Assembly (NCBI GenBank): GCA_035268685.1
Contig: DATFKK010000180.1
Location: 22,909 to 86,908, forward strand
From: Candidatus Krumholzibacteriia bacterium
Lineage (GTDB): Bacteria > Krumholzibacteriota > Krumholzibacteriia > JAJRXK01
Length of the DNA: 64,000 nucleotides
Reading direction: 5' to 3'
The position numbers were made by a program, and so were the translations under genes. Positions 49,864 through 58,315 of the stretch are shown one piece after another (the stretch's first letter is position 1; each line of letters opens with the position of its first letter). A model generated the notes under the pieces. That model was not told where the DNA came from and did no database searches. It saw only the letters and a list, made by a program, of their open reading frames with translations.

Positions 49864-50814
49864 ATGCGTGGAGTGCTGTTCGCCCTTCCCGAGGACGTCG
49901 AACGCTTCGAGGTGGTTCTGCGCCGCGGCCTGGGGGCCGAAGCGCTGTTGCCGCGGGGTCGTTGGTTGCCCGCGCGTCGCGACAACCGCACCGTGGTCCG
50001 CGCCGCGCTCCGGCGTCGCGGGTGGGTGGTCCGTGAGCGGCCCGAACGCGCCTTCGACCGGATCCTGGTCGATGCGGCCGTGCCGCCGACCGCGGTCCTG
50101 CCCTGGCTCGCCCCCGGCGGACGGGTGGTCCTGTGGTTCGAGGGCGGACGCTCGCCGTGGGTGCTGGGGCCGATCGCCGGCCCCGTGGCCCAACCCGAGA
50201 TCGCGGCCCTCGCGGTGGGCCACGGCGTGGACCGATCGGGCCTGCATCCCGAGCACACGACCGTGGTCGGAGACCCGCGCCTCGATCCCGCGGCCGACCC
50301 GGGAGCCGCGGCCCGGGCTCGCAGCTCCCTGGGACTCGACCCTCGCCGTCCCGTGATCGTGGTCGCCCCGGAGCGCGCTCTACCCGGAGACCGCTGGGCC
50401 GCCGCGCTCGCCTCCCTGCGATCCGACGCGCAGGTGGTGCTCGCACCGAAGGGTGCGGTGTGGTTGCGCGATCCCTGGCCGCGCGCCTGGACCGGTCCCG
50501 GACTCTTCGTGGCGCGGCCCGGCGAGGAGCCGGCCTTCGCGGATCTGCTCGCGGCGGCCGATCTCGTGGTGTGCGACGGCGAGGCGATCGCCCGTTCGGC
50601 TCTCATCTGCGGGCGGGGGGTCGTGGCCTGGGCCGACGGTCGCCATGGCCGCCCGGACGGAGAGTTCGACGTCGTCGACGACGTGCACCGCCTGCGGGAA
50701 GCGGTCCTGGACCGCTCGCTCGCTCCCGCCCCGCACGCGTCCGGGTCCGCGTCGGCGACTGCGGCGCTGGCCGCGGTGTTCACCGCCGCGCCTCTCGACG
50801 TCGCTGCGCTCTGA
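49864..50814 (+). CDS. Unknown protein, possibly GT-B glycosyltransferase-like
   Basis: A 316-residue protein, ATG 49864 after a GAGGTGG site. Its second half has the alternating strand-helix order of a GT-B C-terminal domain: RRPVIVVAPERALPGDRWAAALASLRS, DAQVVLAPKGAVWL, FADLLAAADLVVCDGEAIARSALICGRGVVAWADG. The last phrase resembles the acceptor/donor loop of CDP-glycerol or UDP-sugar transferases. The first half is Arg-rich with VLPWLAPGGRVVLWFEGG. No family is certain. Same strand as the acetyltransferase, 86 bases downstream, so a role in surface sugar synthesis is plausible. Confidence 0.6.
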   Translation: MRGVLFALPEDVERFEVVLRRGLGAEALLPRGRWLPARRDNRTVVRAALRRRGWVVRERPERAFDRILVDAAVPPTAVLPWLAPGGRVVLWFEGGRSPWVLGPIAGPVAQPEIAALAVGHGVDRSGLHPEHTTVVGDPRLDPAADPGAAARARSSLGLDPRRPVIVVAPERALPGDRWAAALASLRSDAQVVLAPKGAVWLRDPWPRAWTGPGLFVARPGEEPAFADLLAAADLVVCDGEAIARSALICGRGVVAWADGRHGRPDGEFDVVDDVHRLREAVLDRSLAPAPHASGSASATAALAAVFTAAPLDVAAL

Positions 50815-50825
50815 TCGCCGGGTGC

Positions 50826-51653
50826 TCAGTGGCCCGCGCTCGCCTCGCGCCAGACCGGGGCGGCGTCGAGCACCACCGACATCCGACCTCCCAGCCGGGC
50901 GGCGGGTCGCGGCTGGGACGTGGCCACCGGGCGCCGGCGCTGACCGTGTTGGGCGAGCAGCCGGGCAACGTCGACACGACTCTGCGGGTCGTCGGTCCCG
51001 GTGATCTCGCGGGTCAGGACCATTCCGCACAGCCCGTCCTCGATCAGGTCGGACAGGCGTTCGACGTCGCGATGCCGAGGCTGGTCGCGGCGCAGCATCG
51101 AAGGCAGGACGCCCGAGGCCAGCAGGGTGGGTGTGCCGCGGTCGCTGGCGTGTCGGACCGCCGAGGCGAGCATCGCATCGGTTCGGCGGGTGCCGAGCGA
51201 GTGGCGCAGTTCCTCGCGATCGAAGAGCAGGGCGTCCGCCACCTCGCAGAGGGGTCGCAAGGCGTGACGCAGGGCGCGCGGTGTCGACAGGGTCACGCTG
51301 AGCCGGACGGAGTCGGGCAGGAACTCGCGGGCATGCAGCACGTCCTCCGCGCTCCGCACCCCGCGCAGGTTCACCCAATCGAAGTCCTCGGCCGCGGCGA
51401 AGACGAGGAACTCGCTCGTCGTGAGCAGCGTGTCGCGATGCCGGGTGTCGGGGCCCGGGATGTCGAACAGCACCGGGTGGGCGCACGCCTCGCGACGGCG
51501 CTCGATCGTCTCGAGCGTGCCGCTGGCGCCGTCGATCCGCACCCAGTCGATGCCGCGGGGCACTGCGCCGGGCCCCTCGATCGTGGCGACGAGAAGAACC
51601 GGCAGGGAACGGGCGGCGTCGACGGAGGGCGAGGCCAGCAGCTGCGGAGTCAT
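50826..51653 (-). CDS. Pyruvate-kinase-fold protein lacking the active site
   Basis: A 275-residue protein whose order of segments follows pyruvate kinase: VLLVATIEGPG (for TIGPAS), WVRIDGASGTLETIERRREA (for RLNFSHG), VLFDIPGPDTR (for DTKGPEIR), WVNLRGVRSAEDV (for LSFVRSAEDV), VADALLFDREEL (for GIMVARGDLG), LLASGVLPSML (for ATQMLESM) and IEDGLCGMVLTREITGTDDPQSRVDVARL (for LDGADCIMLSGETAKG). The catalytic Lys and the metal-binding Glu/Asp are replaced, and the whole protein contains no lysine. There is no B or C domain. ATG 51653 follows GGAGG. Encoded 89 bases downstream of the Lrp regulator. Probably not a kinase; a binding or regulatory role is possible. Confidence 0.65.
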   Translation of the reverse strand: MTPQLLASPSVDAARSLPVLLVATIEGPGAVPRGIDWVRIDGASGTLETIERRREACAHPVLFDIPGPDTRHRDTLLTTSEFLVFAAAEDFDWVNLRGVRSAEDVLHAREFLPDSVRLSVTLSTPRALRHALRPLCEVADALLFDREELRHSLGTRRTDAMLASAVRHASDRGTPTLLASGVLPSMLRRDQPRHRDVERLSDLIEDGLCGMVLTREITGTDDPQSRVDVARLLAQHGQRRRPVATSQPRPAARLGGRMSVVLDAAPVWREASAGH

Positions 51654-51742
51654 GATTCCTCCACGGGACGAACGGCAACGATCTTCGACGCCGCGCTGTG
51701 CAAAGGCGGTGCCGCGTCCGTGGTGAGGGCCGCGCGGGCGGT

Positions 51743-52261
51743 CTACGACGGGCCGGACGCCGATTCCCCACCGTGGGCGGGACGGCGGGGAGGATTGGCC
51801 CGGAAGTTGGGTCGGCAAGCTTTGCGACGATGCGAGAACAGGATGTGCGTCTGAACGCGTGCCACCTCACTGCGCGTGGTGAAGCGATCGAGCAGCAGAT
51901 CCCGCAGGTGGTCGGTGTCGGTCACCACGACGTGCAGCAGGAAGTCGTGTTCGCCGCTCACGTGGAACACCGCGACCACCTCGTCGACGTCGTCCACGTC
52001 GTCGAGGAAGGTGTCGACCACCTCCCGCGAGTGTTGGGTCAGCTGCACGGCGATCAGTGCCTGGACGCCGATTCCCAGCGCGTCGTCGGACACCTCGGTC
52101 CGCGCGGGTCCGAGGGCCCCGGTCGCTCGTAGCCGTCGCACGCGTTCCAGGCACGACGAGGGGGCGAGGTGCACGCGCGCGGCCAACTCCTTGTTGCTCA
52201 GCCGAGCATCGTTCTGCAATGCCTCCAGGATGTCGAAGTCGATTCGGTCGAAGTCGCTCAC
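51743..52261 (-). CDS. Lrp/AsnC family transcriptional regulator
   Basis: A 172-residue regulator. Residues 1-60 are the helix-turn-helix (RIDFDILEALQNDARLSNKELAARVHLAPSSCLERVRRLRATGAL); about 65-145 the RAM ligand-binding domain (GIGVQALIAVQL, VVAVFHVSGEHDFLLHVVVTDTDHLRDLLLDRF). The tail after 150 is basic and disordered. It is divergent from the Cys/Met-metabolism lyase gene with 107 bases between, so it most likely controls that gene in response to an amino acid. Confidence 0.93.
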   Translation of the reverse strand: MSDFDRIDFDILEALQNDARLSNKELAARVHLAPSSCLERVRRLRATGALGPARTEVSDDALGIGVQALIAVQLTQHSREVVDTFLDDVDDVDEVVAVFHVSGEHDFLLHVVVTDTDHLRDLLLDRFTTRSEVARVQTHILFSHRRKACRPNFRANPPRRPAHGGESASGPS

Positions 52262-52368
52262 AGGGCCTCGGTTCCGGAGTGGATTCGGTATCGAACGAAC
52301 AGGATTCGACTAGTGTGTACGATGACCGAAGGTCGTGCAAGCAGAGTCCGCGTTCCCCGGAGGCCCCC

Positions 52369-53571
52369 GTGTCGATCCATCCGCGCACCCGCAGTGTCCA
52401 CGCCGGTCGGGACGACCTCGCCCGGCTCGGCGTCCACGCTCCGCCCATCGACCTGTCGAGCACCTATCCGCTCCGCGACCTCGACCGTGCCACCGGTAGC
52501 CTCGACGCCATGGCCCACGGGGAGGGACCGCGTCACGGCGAGGCGGTGTACGCGCGCCTGCACAATCCCACCGTCGCGCGCTTCGAGACCGCACTGGCCG
52601 AACTCGAGGAATGTGCCGAAGCCGTCGCCTTCGGCTCGGGCATGGCTGCCATGACGGCGGTCCTCATGGCCGCCCGCGAAGACGGCGACGAGATCGTCGC
52701 GGTGCGTCCACTCTACGGAGGCAGCGATCACCTGCTCTCGGGTGACCTGCTCGGGCTGACGGTCCGATGGACGGCGGCCGACCGTGTGGCCGCGACGATC
52801 GGTCCCCGCACGGCCCTGGTCGTGCTGGAGACGCCGGCGAATCCCACCCTCGATCTCGTCGACCTCGACGCCCTGGTCGGTGCCGCGGACGGCGTGCCCG
52901 TCCTCGTCGACAACACCTTCGCCACACCCGTCCTGCAGCGCCCGGCGGGACACGGTGCACGCATGGTCCTGCACAGTGCGACGAAGTTCCTCGGGGGCCA
53001 CGGCGACGTCGTGGGGGGCGTGGTCGCGACCGATTCCACGTGGGCGGCACGTTTGCGCCGTGTGAGGGTCGCCACGGGAGCCCTGTTGCATCCACTCGCG
53101 GCCTACCTGTTGCATCGCGGACTGCCCACCCTCGGCCTGCGGGTGGAGGCGTCGCAGGAGACGGCGACCGCGCTCGCGGCGCGCCTGGCCGACCACCCGT
53201 CGGTCCGCGCGGTGCGACACCCGTCGCGACCCGGCGCCGATCCCGACGGTCTGGTCGGTCGTCAGATGAGCGGGCCGGGTTCGCTCGTCACCTTCGACGT
53301 CGACGGCGGACACGAGGTCGCGGCCACGGTGATGAAGTCCACGCGGTGGTTCACGCCGGCGGTCAGTCTGGGATCGGTGGACTCGTTGATCCAGCACCCG
53401 GCGGGGCTGACCCACCACGTCGTCGATCCCGACGCCCGCGCCGCCAGTGGAATCGGGCCGCAGACGCTGAGGATCTCGGTCGGCCTGGAACACGTCGACG
53501 ACCTGTGGGCCGACCTCGACTCCGCGCTGCGGCGCGCGGCGGATACGAGGGTGCGACCGGTGCGCGTCTGA
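52369..53571 (+). CDS. Cys/Met-metabolism PLP enzyme (cystathionine gamma-synthase / methionine gamma-lyase type)
   Basis: A 400-residue gamma-family PLP enzyme. Motifs: RSVHAGRDD, PPIDLSSTYPL, the YARLHNPTVARFETALAELE loop, FGSGMAAMTAVL, PLYGGSDHLL, VLETPANPTLDLVDLDAL, VDNTFATPVLQRP and PLP Lys206 in LHSATKFLGGHGDVVGG. The end has STRWFTPAVSLGSVDSLIQHPAGLTHH, usual for this family. Synthase and lyase members cannot be separated by eye. GTG start after GGAGG. Divergently placed Lrp regulator. TACGAT at 52318-52323 may be its -10. Confidence 0.92.
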   Translation: MSIHPRTRSVHAGRDDLARLGVHAPPIDLSSTYPLRDLDRATGSLDAMAHGEGPRHGEAVYARLHNPTVARFETALAELEECAEAVAFGSGMAAMTAVLMAAREDGDEIVAVRPLYGGSDHLLSGDLLGLTVRWTAADRVAATIGPRTALVVLETPANPTLDLVDLDALVGAADGVPVLVDNTFATPVLQRPAGHGARMVLHSATKFLGGHGDVVGGVVATDSTWAARLRRVRVATGALLHPLAAYLLHRGLPTLGLRVEASQETATALAARLADHPSVRAVRHPSRPGADPDGLVGRQMSGPGSLVTFDVDGGHEVAATVMKSTRWFTPAVSLGSVDSLIQHPAGLTHHVVDPDARAASGIGPQTLRISVGLEHVDDLWADLDSALRRAADTRVRPVRV

Positions 53572-53628
53572 TCACCGACTTGTCGTCGGCCGGAGGATCC
53601 CGGATCATGGAGGCTTCCCCGCAACCCG

Positions 53629-54501
53629 GTGCGTGACTCCATGCCCATTCCCGTGGTCGACGCCGCGTCGCGGCGGCCCCTGCGCCGCGCCGACTTCACC
53701 GACTGGACCTCCTACTACTGGACCTACCAGCACCAGTTGGTGACCGAGCACCTCGTGCCCTGTCTCCGGGACTGGGATGTGTGGTCGGACGGTGTGCGTG
53801 TGTTGGACGTGGGATGCGGCGACGGCGGCGCGAGCACGGCGCTCGCCGAACACGGAGCGCGGGTCCAGGGCTTCGACCTCGACGGCAGGCGCATCGCCGG
53901 CGGGGTCGAGCGGGCCCGGGCCCGCGGCGTCGATCTGGACCTGTCGACGGCCGACGTCACCGACGCCGACACCCTCGACGACTTCGCCGGTCCCCACGAC
54001 CTGATCCTCTTCCGCGACGTGCTCGAACACATTCCCGATGTCGATGCCGCACTGCGGAATTGCCGCGCACGCCTCGCCGACGGCGGAGGCATCGTCGTGA
54101 TCTATCCGCCGTACTGGTCTCCGTACGGGGGGCACCAGCAGATCCTGCACCCACCGAAGAAGCTCGGTGTGCGCTGGGCCAAGCTTCCCTTCGTCCACTG
54201 GCTCGGTCTGCATCCATGGCGTGCCCTGGCCCGTGGTCCGGAAGGCGACGACCCCGAGTGGGAGGAGATCGAGACGATCCGACGCGCGTGTCTCACCGTC
54301 GGAGGTCTCGCCGATCGCGCGCGCGCACACGGTCTGCGTGTGGAACGGGCGCGTCGCTATCTGCTGCGTCCGACCTTTCGTCTCCGTTACGGCACGCCCG
54401 TGGTGGGGGCCGGCTGGCTCGGGGAACTGCCGGGCCTGCGTGAACTCCTCGTGACGGGAAGCTGGGAGCTGTTGCGCGCGGTTCCGCGTGACGGAGTGTG
54501 A
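53629..54501 (+). CDS. Class I SAM-dependent methyltransferase
   Basis: A 290-residue enzyme with motif I VLDVGCGDGGASTAL (about 57-70), an acidic end of strand 2 in VQGFDLDGRRI, DLILFRDVLEHIPD for motif II and the post-motif YPPYWSPYGGHQQ. The middle part with LHPPKKLGVRWAKLPFVHWLG is insertion-like. GTG 53629 is used; ATG 53641 is as good, and neither has a well-spaced ribosome site. Substrate unknown. Same direction as the lyase gene, 57 bases downstream. Confidence 0.88.
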   Translation: MRDSMPIPVVDAASRRPLRRADFTDWTSYYWTYQHQLVTEHLVPCLRDWDVWSDGVRVLDVGCGDGGASTALAEHGARVQGFDLDGRRIAGGVERARARGVDLDLSTADVTDADTLDDFAGPHDLILFRDVLEHIPDVDAALRNCRARLADGGGIVVIYPPYWSPYGGHQQILHPPKKLGVRWAKLPFVHWLGLHPWRALARGPEGDDPEWEEIETIRRACLTVGGLADRARAHGLRVERARRYLLRPTFRLRYGTPVVGAGWLGELPGLRELLVTGSWELLRAVPRDGV

Positions 54502-54609
54502 CGGACGATCGCTCTCCTCGGCGCTCACGGGAGACGACCGGGCTTGGCGTGCGCACCCACTGCGGGTCCGTCCCGTGCTACGCTTCCGTGACACCGGGAG
54601 TGAGACACC

Positions 54610-54933
54610 ATGGAACCGATCGACTACGAAGCCGAGTACGAACGCCTCCGAGACGAGATCGAGCAGTTGCCGCCCGAGCAGCGGGAAGCGCTTCGTGCGC
54701 TGCACGCCGAATCCGTCGAACGCCACGAGCAGATCCAGCGCGCCCGTACGCAGAACGAAGAGGCCCTGACCGCTCTGCGCCTACGTCTGCAGGAGATGGC
54801 CGACGGATTCCATCGACTCGACACCGCGGTCGCCGACCTGCGTCTGGTGACCAAGATGGCCCTGTTCGAGTACGAGGCGCGCCAGCGCGAGAGTCGCGGG
54901 GGCGGCACCGAGCCGCCCGTCGACGACGCCTGA
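54610..54933 (+). CDS. Small coiled-coil protein
   Basis: A 107-residue, highly charged, almost wholly helical protein. Heptad-like spacing of Leu/Ala/Val runs through residues 10-90 (LRDEIEQLPPEQREALRALH, EEALTALRLRLQEMADGFHRLDTAVADLRLV). No signal peptide and no known domain. A GGGAG site precedes the ATG. TACGCT, a -10-like hexamer, lies about 28 bases upstream. Function unknown. Confidence 0.65.
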   Translation: MEPIDYEAEYERLRDEIEQLPPEQREALRALHAESVERHEQIQRARTQNEEALTALRLRLQEMADGFHRLDTAVADLRLVTKMALFEYEARQRESRGGGTEPPVDDA

Positions 54934-54935
54934 GC

Positions 54936-54964
54936 TTGCTCCACGGCGCGGCCCGACCTACGAT
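54936..54964 (+). promoter_or_regulatory. Candidate promoter of the thioesterase gene (leaderless)
   Basis: TTGCTC (54936-54941) and TACGAT (54959-54964) are 17 bases apart; the ATG at 54974 follows nine bases later with no ribosome site. The transcript would begin about three bases before the start codon. Confidence 0.4.
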
Positions 54965-54973
54965 CCGCCGATC

Positions 54974-55375
54974 ATGGACGAACGACCGATCGAACTCCCC
55001 GAGGGCCGTCCCGCCATCCGCGTGATGATGATGCCGCGCGAGACGAATGCGCACGGCACCATCTTCGGCGGGATCATCCTTTCCTACATCGACCAGGCCG
55101 GCGCGGTGGGTGCCGTCGAAGCTGGTGCCATGCGCGTCGTCACCGTGGCCATGGACAAGGTCGAGTTCCATCAACCCGTCTACGTGGGTGACCTGGTGTC
55201 GCTGTTCACCGAGGTGGAACGACGAGGTCGGACCTCGCTCACCATGCGGGTGACCGTGTGCGCCCAACGGGCGAAGCAGCCCCGGGATCTGGTGCTGGTG
55301 ACCGAGGCCACCGTCACCTACGTGAACGTCGACGACGCCGGGACGCCGGCGGCGCTCGAGCCTCCCGTGTCCTAG
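54974..55375 (+). CDS. Acyl-CoA thioesterase, hotdog fold (YciA-like)
   Basis: A 133-residue hotdog enzyme releasing CoA from acyl-CoA. The key segment MPRETNAHGTIFGGIILSYIDQAGAVGA holds the catalytic Asp and the Asn/Gly-rich turn; VTVAMDKVEFHQPVYVGDLVSLFTEVERRGRTSLTMRV completes the sheet. The stop shares CTAG with the convergent RluA-like gene. Confidence 0.93.
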   Translation: MDERPIELPEGRPAIRVMMMPRETNAHGTIFGGIILSYIDQAGAVGAVEAGAMRVVTVAMDKVEFHQPVYVGDLVSLFTEVERRGRTSLTMRVTVCAQRAKQPRDLVLVTEATVTYVNVDDAGTPAALEPPVS

Positions 55376-56331
55376 GCCCGGCTCGCGTCGATCAGCCCGT
55401 AGCCGAGGAGCCGCCGTAGGCGATCCTGGGGCCAGTCGGCGTGGATCTCGATCGGCGCCTCTCCGTCTTCCAGCCTGATCGTGCGGGCGTGGAGCAGTTG
55501 GCCGTTCCGGTCCGGATCGAGCGCCGGATCTCCGTAACGAGGGTCGCCCACCACGGGCAGGCCGACGATCCGGCAGTGGGCGCGGATCTGGTGGGTGCGC
55601 CCGGTGAGAGGTTCGGCTCGGAGCAGACTCACGCCGCCGCTCCGGCGCAAGAGGTGGAAGCAGGTGCGTGCACGCTGGCCGCCGATCGTCGTCTCCTCGC
55701 CGGCATCGATCATGCGGGGTTCGTGGGTGCGGGCATCACGGCGCCGCGCGAGCGGGACGTCGACGTCGAAGCGCGCGGACTCGGGGGTGCCGTGGACCAC
55801 GACCTCGTAGGTCTTGTGCACGTGATCGTGTTCGAGCGCGCGGCGGAATCGATCGAAGGCCGCCGCCGTGAGCGCCACGACCACGACCCCCGTCGTGTGC
55901 CGATCGAGACGGTGGCAGGGCTCCGGACGGACTTCGCCGGACCCGATGCGATCGCGCAGGAACTCCCGTAACCAGGCGGCGAGTGCGTGGTCGTCGCGTC
56001 CGTCGTCGCTGCAGGCGACTCCGGCGGGTTTTGCGACGAAGAGGAGGTCGTCGATCTCGGCGAGCACCTCGATCGGCGGACCGGTGTAGGGACGCGCGGG
56101 TGATGACGGCGGTTCCGTGCCGGCCGACGGGCGCGGTGTGTGGTGGACGACGACACGATCTCCTTCGGAGAGTTGCTGGTCCGCCCGACCACGCTTGCCG
56201 TCGACCCGGATCTTCTTCGTGCGCAGCAGGCGGCGCACCAGCGACATCGGGACGCGGCCCAACTGCACGGCGACGAAGCGGTCGAGGCGTCGGCCGGCGT
56301 CGGCGGCGGTGACCACGAACTCGTGCTTCAC
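55372..56331 (-). CDS. RluA-family rRNA/tRNA pseudouridine synthase
   Basis: A 319-residue enzyme; GTG 56331 is taken because the upstream Zn-finger gene stop overlaps it (GTGA). Residues 1-65 are an S4 RNA-binding domain (GRRLDRFVAVQLGRVPMSLVRRLLRTKKIRVDGKR). The catalytic domain has the RluA signature CHRLDRHTTGVVVVA with the nucleophilic Asp, then KTYEVVVHG, LLRAEPLTGRTHQIRAHCRIVGLPVVGDPRYG and LLHARTIRL. The target uridine cannot be told (RluC- or RluD-like). Confidence 0.94.
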   Translation of the reverse strand: MKHEFVVTAADAGRRLDRFVAVQLGRVPMSLVRRLLRTKKIRVDGKRGRADQQLSEGDRVVVHHTPRPSAGTEPPSSPARPYTGPPIEVLAEIDDLLFVAKPAGVACSDDGRDDHALAAWLREFLRDRIGSGEVRPEPCHRLDRHTTGVVVVALTAAAFDRFRRALEHDHVHKTYEVVVHGTPESARFDVDVPLARRRDARTHEPRMIDAGEETTIGGQRARTCFHLLRRSGGVSLLRAEPLTGRTHQIRAHCRIVGLPVVGDPRYGDPALDPDRNGQLLHARTIRLEDGEAPIEIHADWPQDRLRRLLGYGLIDASRA

Positions 56332-56546
56332 GACGCCTCGCCTCCAGTCGGAGGCCAGGGTTCGCCCAGGTCGCGGAGCCGCTCCACCGGGTCTCCCGCA
56401 CGCGCGGCGGGGACGCGCCGGAGCACGATTCCCTCGCCCGTGCACACGGGGCAGGCCGGATCGGGATCGTCGCCGACTCCACAGCGCGGGCAGGGGAGCG
56501 ACACCACCGCCGCGGGTTCCTCGTCGCAGGGTCTCGATGGTTCCAT
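56328..56546 (-). CDS. Small zinc-finger protein coupled to the RluA-like gene
   Basis: A 72-residue protein with CPRCG and CPVCTGEG, the two halves of a DnaJ-like zinc ribbon, plus an upstream Cys at about residue 7. A Pro/Arg/Glu-rich tail follows. Its stop overlaps the GTG start of the pseudouridine synthase, so the two are translated together and it may help RNA binding or substrate choice. No family recognised beyond the Cys pattern. Confidence 0.65.
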   Translation of the reverse strand: MEPSRPCDEEPAAVVSLPCPRCGVGDDPDPACPVCTGEGIVLRRVPAARAGDPVERLRDLGEPWPPTGGEAS

Positions 56547-56569
56547 GGCCGGCGGCCTCCGACGAAGAA

Positions 56570-56593
56570 GGGGACGACCGCGCGGTCGCCCCC
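56570..56593 (-). terminator. Stem-loop downstream of the ALDH7 gene
   Basis: On the minus strand a ten-base-pair stem with one G-U pair and a four-base loop, 32 bases beyond the dehydrogenase stop and before the zinc-finger gene. Confidence 0.6.
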
Positions 56594-56624
56594 TCCGTCG
56601 ATTCGATCGAGTGGCGCGGGGCGC

Positions 56625-58145
56625 TCAGTCCTCGATGTCGAAGCTCACGCCCTGGGCGAGCGGGAGCTCCGGGCTCCAGTTGATGGTGTTGGTCTGGCGG
56701 CGCATGTAGGCCTTCCACGAGTCACTCCCGGACTCGCGGCCGCCGCCCGTCTCCTTCTCCCCGCCGAAGGCACCGCCGATCTCCGCACCGCTGGTGCCGA
56801 TGTTCACGTTCGCGATCCCGCAGTCGCTGCCCTCGTGGCTGAGGAATCGCTCGGAGCGGTACATGTTGCTCGTGAACAGGCTCGACGACAGGCCCTGCGG
56901 TACGTCGTTGTGCATGGCGATCGCTTCGTCGGTGTCGGAGTACTCCATCACGTAGAGGATCGGGGCGAAGGTCTCCTCCTGCACGATCTCCATGTCGTTG
57001 CGGGCCTTCACGACCGTGGGCTCCACGAAACAGCCCTTGCGGTCGATCCGCTTGCCACCGCAGAGGACCTCGCCGCCCTCCTGCTCGATCCGAGCCATGG
57101 CGTTCATCATGTCGTCGATCGCACCTTCGTCGATCATGGGTCCGACCAGCGTCTCGGCCTCCAGCGGATCGCCGATGGGCACGCTCTGGTAGGCCTTGAC
57201 GAGCTTCTCGGTGAACTTCTCGGCGATGCTCTCGTGGATGATCAGCCGGCGCGTGCTCGTGCAGCGCTGTCCCGTGGTGCCCATGGCGCCGAAGGCGACG
57301 GCACGCAGTGCGAGGTCGAGGTCCGCCGTCTCGTCGACGATCACCGCGTTGTTACCGCCGAGTTCGAGGATGCTGCGGCCGAGACGTCCGCCGACGACCT
57401 GGCCGATGCGCTTGCCCATCTTCGTGCTCCCGGTCGCGCTGATCAGCGGGAGGCGTTCGTCGTTGATCATGCGCTCGCCGATGACCGAACCGCGGCCCAC
57501 GGCCAGCGAGAACACGCCCTCGCAACCGTGTTCCTTCATCACCCGGTTGCAGATGTGCTGGATTGCGATCGCGCACAGGGGAGTCTTCGACGAGGGCTTC
57601 CAGATCATCGTGTCGCCACAGGCGGCGGCGACCATGGCGTTCCAGGCCCACACGGCGACCGGGAAGTTGAAGGCGGTGATGATGCCGACCGGCCCGAGCG
57701 GATGCCATTGCTCGTACATGCGGTGACGATCGCGCTCGCTGTGCATGGTCAGGCCGTAGAGCTGTCGCGACAGACCCACGGAGAAGTCGGCGATGTCGAT
57801 GGCCTCCTGGACCTCCCCCTCGCCCTCGCTCAGGATCTTGCCCATCTCCCAGGCGACCAGCTGGCCGAGAGGCCGCTTGTACTTGCGGAGTTCCTCGCCG
57901 ATGTCGCGGACGACCTCGCCGCGCTTCGGGGCCGGTGTCATGCGCCAGAGCCGGAATCGTTCCTGCGAGGCCTGGACGATGGTCTCGTACTCCTTCTCCC
58001 CCGCCTGCAGCACCTTGGCGATCGGCTCGCCGGTCACCGGGGACACGCTCGTGAGCTCCCCTCCACTCGGATTCTCGAGCCAGTCGGCGGCGTAGGCTCC
58101 AGAATTCACACCCGAAAGTCCCAGTTCACGTAGGAAGTCCCGCAT
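56625..58145 (-). CDS. Aldehyde dehydrogenase, ALDH7 type (aminoadipate-semialdehyde dehydrogenase-like)
   Basis: A 506-residue NAD-dependent dehydrogenase close to antiquitin/AmaB. Motifs: PLGPVGIITAFNFPVAVWAWNAMVAAACGDTMIWKPSSKTPL, FTGSTKMG-type GSTKMGKR, catalytic Glu in LELGGNNAVIV, catalytic Cys in GTTGQRCTSTRR, and EIGGAFGGEKETGGGRESGSDSWKAYMRRQT, the ALDH7 end signature. It likely oxidises 2-aminoadipate semialdehyde to 2-aminoadipate in lysine breakdown. ATG 58145 is preferred to upstream codons inside the promoter region. Divergent from the YyaL gene. Confidence 0.93.
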   Translation of the reverse strand: MRDFLRELGLSGVNSGAYAADWLENPSGGELTSVSPVTGEPIAKVLQAGEKEYETIVQASQERFRLWRMTPAPKRGEVVRDIGEELRKYKRPLGQLVAWEMGKILSEGEGEVQEAIDIADFSVGLSRQLYGLTMHSERDRHRMYEQWHPLGPVGIITAFNFPVAVWAWNAMVAAACGDTMIWKPSSKTPLCAIAIQHICNRVMKEHGCEGVFSLAVGRGSVIGERMINDERLPLISATGSTKMGKRIGQVVGGRLGRSILELGGNNAVIVDETADLDLALRAVAFGAMGTTGQRCTSTRRLIIHESIAEKFTEKLVKAYQSVPIGDPLEAETLVGPMIDEGAIDDMMNAMARIEQEGGEVLCGGKRIDRKGCFVEPTVVKARNDMEIVQEETFAPILYVMEYSDTDEAIAMHNDVPQGLSSSLFTSNMYRSERFLSHEGSDCGIANVNIGTSGAEIGGAFGGEKETGGGRESGSDSWKAYMRRQTNTINWSPELPLAQGVSFDIED

Positions 58146-58315
58146 CGCGCTCGTGCTCCGGTTGGTGGCGTAGGCTGGTTCCGTCCCGCGCGGACGCGCG
58201 GACGTGGGGCGTCGGAAGGGCGCCCGACCGGGCACGATAGCACAGGGTCTCCGCGGTGGCCACGGCACCCGGGAGCCGGTAGTTTCCCGTCCACTTCCCC
58301 TGACTGGAGACCGTC

